Shown piece by piece: positions 60,201 to 64,000 of a stretch of 64,000 nucleotides of DNA. The position numbers and the translations under genes were made by a program. Under the pieces are notes generated by a model, which ran no database searches, was not told the DNA's origin, and saw only the letters and a list, made by a program, of their open reading frames with translations. Origin of the DNA: Lingula anatina (taxonomy: Eukaryota; Brachiopoda; Lingulata; Lingulida; Lingulidae); the NCBI RefSeq assembly GCF_001039355.2, contig NW_019774981.1, positions 7,712 through 71,711 of the forward strand. The letters run 5' to 3'. The first letter of the stretch is position 1, and each line of letters starts with the position of its first letter.

Positions 60201-61566
60201 TGTTCTGACCAACTTTGATTACATCGGTATGTCTTTTTGCATTTTGGGTTACATATGTTTTGTATATAAGTGCCTCCCTTCCCAAACATAAAATCCGCCT
60301 TTGTGACTCACTCAAAGTACTGTGTGGCTGACGTCTGTGAAGTGGTGACATTCAGCGTGACGTTATTGCACGTGATGACATCCGTGGCATTTTGACTGGA
60401 ATCCCAGCACTGGCAGTCATTCCAGTCGTTACCGCACGTGGTCCACGGTAGCACGGACGTAAATGAACCCACCAGGTAATACAACGACCAAGCTAGGATT
60501 ACATTGTAGAAGAAAGCTACGTAGTAAGCTATGAGACACACCGCCCACCCGACACCTGAAAATAACAAAAAGAAATGTATACTTTCAAGAATGTTACGAA
60601 ATTCTGAAAACCTCGAGTGGCTGGATATACATATAGACTATAATAATGTGAGCAGAATAAAACTACCTTATTTTTAGATTTCCATTTCGTCTTCAAAGCC
60701 ACCACGAAATCAGCCTACAATATGAATGCCCTACATAGATGTCACACCAGTAATCATGCCGCTAAAATCTACAATATTGCACTGATGTCAATTTGTTTGT
60801 GGCATACTTTGGTCTACTTCTGCATATCTGATATAAGAGCAACATTAAGCTACATTCAGTGAATATGTAAAGAAGTTCTTAACTACCTCGAGTATACTAG
60901 GTTCATCTGAACTACCAAAATTTGTTGGTTACTGTACAGCAAAGGTACGTACAAAGAGTTCTAGCCATTAAGGCATGTGTGCCAGGTCCAAACTAACATT
61001 ACAGGTGTCTAATCTGCCAATTAAGGCAATGCTACCAGTTCTGACCAGCCAAGGCATGTGTACCAGGTTTAAATTACCAATGCATTTGTACTATATATGG
61101 ACTGACAAGGCATGTGCATGTACCAGGTCTGTGGTTACAGGGCAGGTGTGCCAGGTCTGTGATACCAATTGCAAAACATGTGCTCCAGATTTGCACCGCC
61201 AAATGCAACGGTTTGTGTACCACTCCCTAGGTAACCGTACAAAGCAAGCATACTTACCAAAAAATATTGGAACCAATTTCCATACTGAGGCATACCTACC
61301 TGTAAAAATTGGAACCAACTTCCATACTAAGGCATACCTATGTGTAAATATTGGAACCTCTTTCCATACTGAGGCATATCTACACAATGTACCTGTAAAT
61401 ATTGGAACCACTTTCCCTACTGAGGCATACATACCTGTAAATATTGGAACCACTTTCCATACTGTGACAGGCCCCTCTCTATTGAACTGTCCAAGACATA
61501 CCTCCATGTAGAACAACGGAAGGGCGCCAAATAACAGCATGAGGAAATAAGGGATAAGGAAAGCGC
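54272..61566 (-). CDS. SLC6A3: Dopamine-transporter-like Na+/Cl- symporter, N-terminus outside window
   Basis: Thirteen exons join in frame: 61435-61566, 60312-60555, 59852-59990, 59285-59419, 58855-58958, 58327-58451, 57913-58025, 57137-57277, 56601-56700, 55460-55560, 54909-55091, 54525-54599 and 54272-54295 (537 residues). They run from TM2 ([16 protein letters not shown]) through TM12. Family marks include [47 protein letters not shown] and [20 protein letters not shown] and the C-terminus RFTLRHWVSI match dopamine transporters best, including a PDZ-type end. The second extracellular loop has paired cysteines and NAT and NVT glycosylation sites. The gene would clear monoamine from synapses using Na+ and Cl- gradients. 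The exon(s) with the N-terminus and TM1, including the amine-binding Asp, are not found between 61567 and 64000 and should lie further right. Dopamine specificity is inferred. Serotonin or octopamine transport is not excluded. Confidence 0.9.
56909..56931. repeat. Poly-A tract
   Basis: An A run in the SLC6 intron between 56700 and 57137. Confidence 0.9.
57401..57682. mobile_element. Miniature non-coding element with CCGCCAAGG ends
   Basis: The left end CCTCCGCCAAGGAGGTTATG and the right end TGCCTTGGCGGAG...GCTCTCGGAGTGC with CTTTTCTAGT enclose about 280 bp without coding capacity. Internal phrases such as a TCTTTCTGTTTGTC run and GGTGATCCGGATCA are those of a repeat I recognise from fish and other animal genomes. 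CTCCGCCAAGG at the left recurs inverted at the right, so it is MITE-like. It lies in an SLC6 intron. A second terminus is at 9137-9178. Confidence 0.75.
58230..58326 (-). repeat. 38 bp tandem copies of an SLC6 exon segment
   Basis: On the plus strand CATGTAACCAAGGTAACTGA occurs at 58230, with variants at 58268 and 58306. The exon just to the right carries CATGTATCCAAGGTAACTGA at 58370, differing at one base in 20. The copies sit directly past that exon's donor on the minus strand. Confidence 0.8.
61228..61476 (-). repeat. 42 bp tandem copies of the SLC6 exon end with its splice donor
   Basis: On the plus strand GGAACC(A/T) begins units at 61270, 61312, 61354, 61405 and 61447: spacings 42, 42, 51 and 42. 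The rightmost unit is the end of the exon 61435-61566; the others lie in the intron. Most retain an ACAGGTA or similar donor. Units of 42 bp keep the frame, giving a long open frame of VWKxVPIFTGxYAS repeats through the intron. Confidence 0.92.
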
Positions 61567-64000
61567 CTGAAAGATATTAGGACAAAACATGTCACTGTAA
61601 ATCAACGAATGTCAAAACAGTCATAATCTCCAGTTATATTTCTTAAATTATGACACAATTTTGTTATGTCATTTGAATTCGATGTCATTACGCTATGGAT
61701 AGGAACTGTTTGACTTACAAGTTTTATTGATACGGAGTGAATAATGAGTCGCTTGAGAATTTCGAAGTAAAAAGACAAAAAAGAAAAAAATTGGCGAATT
61801 GTTGCCAATGCTTTAGTTGAGGCACACTTGTTTTTATTAAGTTTATCAAGTTTATCTTCCCACACCTTATCAAAAGAAATTAAACTAGTCAACATGCTGA
61901 ACCCAAACCTAAGTGTTTGTCATTACCAATATCAGCTGAGCAGTCTCTAATTGTCTGGCACTACTTGAAATAACTGTGTGGCACCATCGACTGACAGTTA
62001 TACAGGAAAATTAATTTGTGAATTTCTAAGATACCAGCAAACCACGATGTCTTAAATTAAGCTAGCCTTTTCTTCATGGTATAACCAACTTCGTATAACA
62101 TAGCGCAATTAGTGATAACAAAGGCGATAGGCATGGAAACGGGCATTTTTATGATTAAACGAACCACGGCTAATATGCCAATATGCCAGTGCACATAATC
62201 TGACTGACGAAACGATTCAGCCAACTTAATGCACAATTTGCTCCAATAATTTGCGGTTAATATAGAACAATTTCATTGGTTCGAATGGTCAGTTAGTCAC
62301 TTTCAGTCTGTGATCACTTCACGATCTCCTAGAAAAATGACCATAACGACGTTCTTTTATGTGCTGGTCTGTGAATACAAGACCCCATTGCATTGTAATT
62401 TGTTCCAATTGAACAGCAGCGTTTTAATATGCTGAGAGGGGAGTTAGCGCTTCAAGTTAAAGTAACTCTTAGAGAAATATAGCCGTACAATTTGTTCAAA
62501 TGTTCAACTCATATCAGTATCAGAAACAAATTATTATATCACATCTTTCGTAAAATATCTTATGTATATTTTTGCAGAAGTATGCGCTGTTCTTGATGTT
62601 TCGCATCGGGCAAATTCCACAACAATAAGAAGGGTTACCCTTTTTGCTTTTCGTAACGGAACCTACTTTTTTACACTGCCTGTGTGAAGGACCAACTCTA
62701 CCATTCATTTTCTCCCCTCCCTCCCATTCCATTAATGTTAAATCTTAACACTAGATTTCAAGTGCTTCGTCCAGGGCGGGACGTCACTCAAAGGTTCATG
62801 TCGCCCCTGGCGTTCTAGATATGTCCCCATTGTCTCTCAGCATGATCACAATTAATGCCTCGGTCTCACGGCGTCAAGATATCCGAACCCCAATGGCGTA
62901 GAAATTGAACCTGTGTTGATTCAAAGGGGAAATACTGATACCATTCAACTGTATACGTGGCTATGAATAAGGTCATCTGTTAACATGAATAAGAAAATGC
63001 AGTCGTCTTAATTAATTTGATTGTGCAAGGAACTTTCTATTATTGGCATGAAAGGGAAAAAAAGAAAGAAAAATAAACCCAAAACCAGTGAGAGTTGATA
63101 TGGAAGAAGCACTGTTGTTAGGGAAATTATATCCACTAGTCAATCTTTAATGCAGCTGCATCTTTCTTTCATTTTGCTCAGTATTTTCGCGTTGAGTGCC
63201 TATGCTAGATCCCAGTGCCCTCAGTTCTTTTAATCATTCTGCCCTTTCGCTTCTATTTATGTTTTAATGTTCTCAAATTATTTTACACGCAAAATAACAC
63301 CGGTAGTTGATATTTTTGGAGCGTTTTTGTTTAATCCTCCGTGCCAAATGATTGAGGCCAACATTCCTAACCTCAATATACACGCGTTTCTTTCTAAACT
63401 GTTTATTTTCCTTACCACATGACTCGCGACATTTGCCATGACACGCCTCCACGTAAATTGTTCCATATCGTTCTACTAATCTGTAGGCAGTAAACATAGT
63501 GGAGCAATTTGTATTGCACGCGGCCCCGTGGGTTTCTGAAAAGCGCTGTAAGTGGTTTATGTTCAACTTGTTCCTGAGTAGTATTTACTTTGGATAACGT
63601 GACTCTCACGATCGTTGGATTTCTTTCCTTTTCTTTTATTTTGAAAAGCCCCTCGTTTTAAAGTGAACTCTTACAGTCTTGACTTGAGCGATAGTATGTG
63701 AATTTTAGTGAGACATCTCGCGAATAAGTAAAGTGTGCTTACTCTTTCTCTCACTCTTTCTCTGTCTTTTAACTTGCAAGTGTTTCGTTTACTTTTCACC
63801 TTTTCCAGTACACAAGGCATTTTGAAAAACGACCACCTACCGTGTGAAGACTCAGTACAAAACCATCATCAATATCTTCTGTCAGAGTTATGCCCTACAT
63901 ATTTGCAATTTTGAGGATCATTTCCTGACAAAAACACGATATCACTATTGCGATTGTCTTCAATGTTTTTATTAATATGTTTAACCACGGGGATCGCATA
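61567..64000. other. Intron or upstream part of the SLC6 gene
   Basis: No exon with the expected TM1 sequence was found. A 97-codon cysteine-containing open frame at 63273-63566 (minus) lacks splice support and family resemblance. The rest is AT-rich with no clear element. Confidence 0.4.

Noticed and set aside
61091-61540. 149-codon open frame on the minus strand with repeated VPIFTG
   Set aside because: It is the end of a transporter exon read on into a 42 bp in-frame intron repeat. The homologous protein continues from the donor at 61434 into exon 60312-60555.
63273-63566. 97-codon minus-strand frame with several cysteines
   Set aside because: No family resemblance, no supported splice sites, and it does not contain the transporter TM1 sequence expected in this direction.
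1-64000. tRNA, rRNA, CRISPR arrays, bacterial operons or viral genes
   Set aside because: None was seen. The only mobile sequences recognised are a LINE fragment and MITE-like pieces.

Overview
This window is eukaryotic nuclear DNA from an invertebrate animal. It is AT-rich, with short exons (mostly 45-250 bp) separated by 200-600 bp introns, clean GT-AG borders, microsatellites, minisatellites and scraps of transposons. Gene content (dopamine-type SLC6 transporter, Tudor/piRNA helicase, RABGGTA, OTUD6B, MPHOSPH6) and vertebrate-like protein sequences fit a slowly evolving bilaterian such as a mollusc, annelid, brachiopod or invertebrate deuterostome. The sequence alone does not settle the phylum. 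All gene models were built by hand from splice sites and reading phase. No transcript data were available.

Layout: (1) 592-3541, minus: a four-exon, 275-residue single-pass membrane protein with one CUB and one LDL-receptor class A domain. (2) 3542-7036: intergenic, with a decayed LINE fragment near 4640-5240. (3) 7037-9390, minus: MPHOSPH6, apparently lacking one internal exon in this assembly. (4) 10664-41185, plus: a very large TDRD12-type gene, 46 exons that join in one frame for 2448 residues; the first coding exon was not found. A single-exon class A GPCR (23335-24681, minus) lies inside one of its introns. (5) 42106-48614, minus: RABGGTA, tail-to-tail with TDRD12. (6) 48962-52322, plus: OTUD6B, head-to-head with RABGGTA across about 350 bp. 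(7) 54272-61566, minus: a dopamine-transporter-like SLC6 gene whose first transmembrane exon lies beyond the right edge. (8) 61567-64000: intron or upstream sequence with no exon recognised.

The TDRD12-type protein belongs to the germline piRNA machinery by homology. It holds Tudor, a 695-residue disordered region, a degenerate DEAD helicase, a CCCH finger, Tudor, a further Tudor, armadillo-like repeats, a CS/p23 domain and an acidic tail. The third Tudor and the armadillo block go beyond the vertebrate TDRD12 layout as I know it and are the most notable gene-level observation.

A second theme is structural. Several introns carry tandem copies of the edge of the neighbouring exon together with its splice site: three 104-106 bp copies before the first recognised TDRD12 exon, 42 bp copies after a transporter exon, 38 bp copies after another, and degenerate single copies elsewhere. 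This suggests minisatellites repeatedly seeded at exon borders in this genome.
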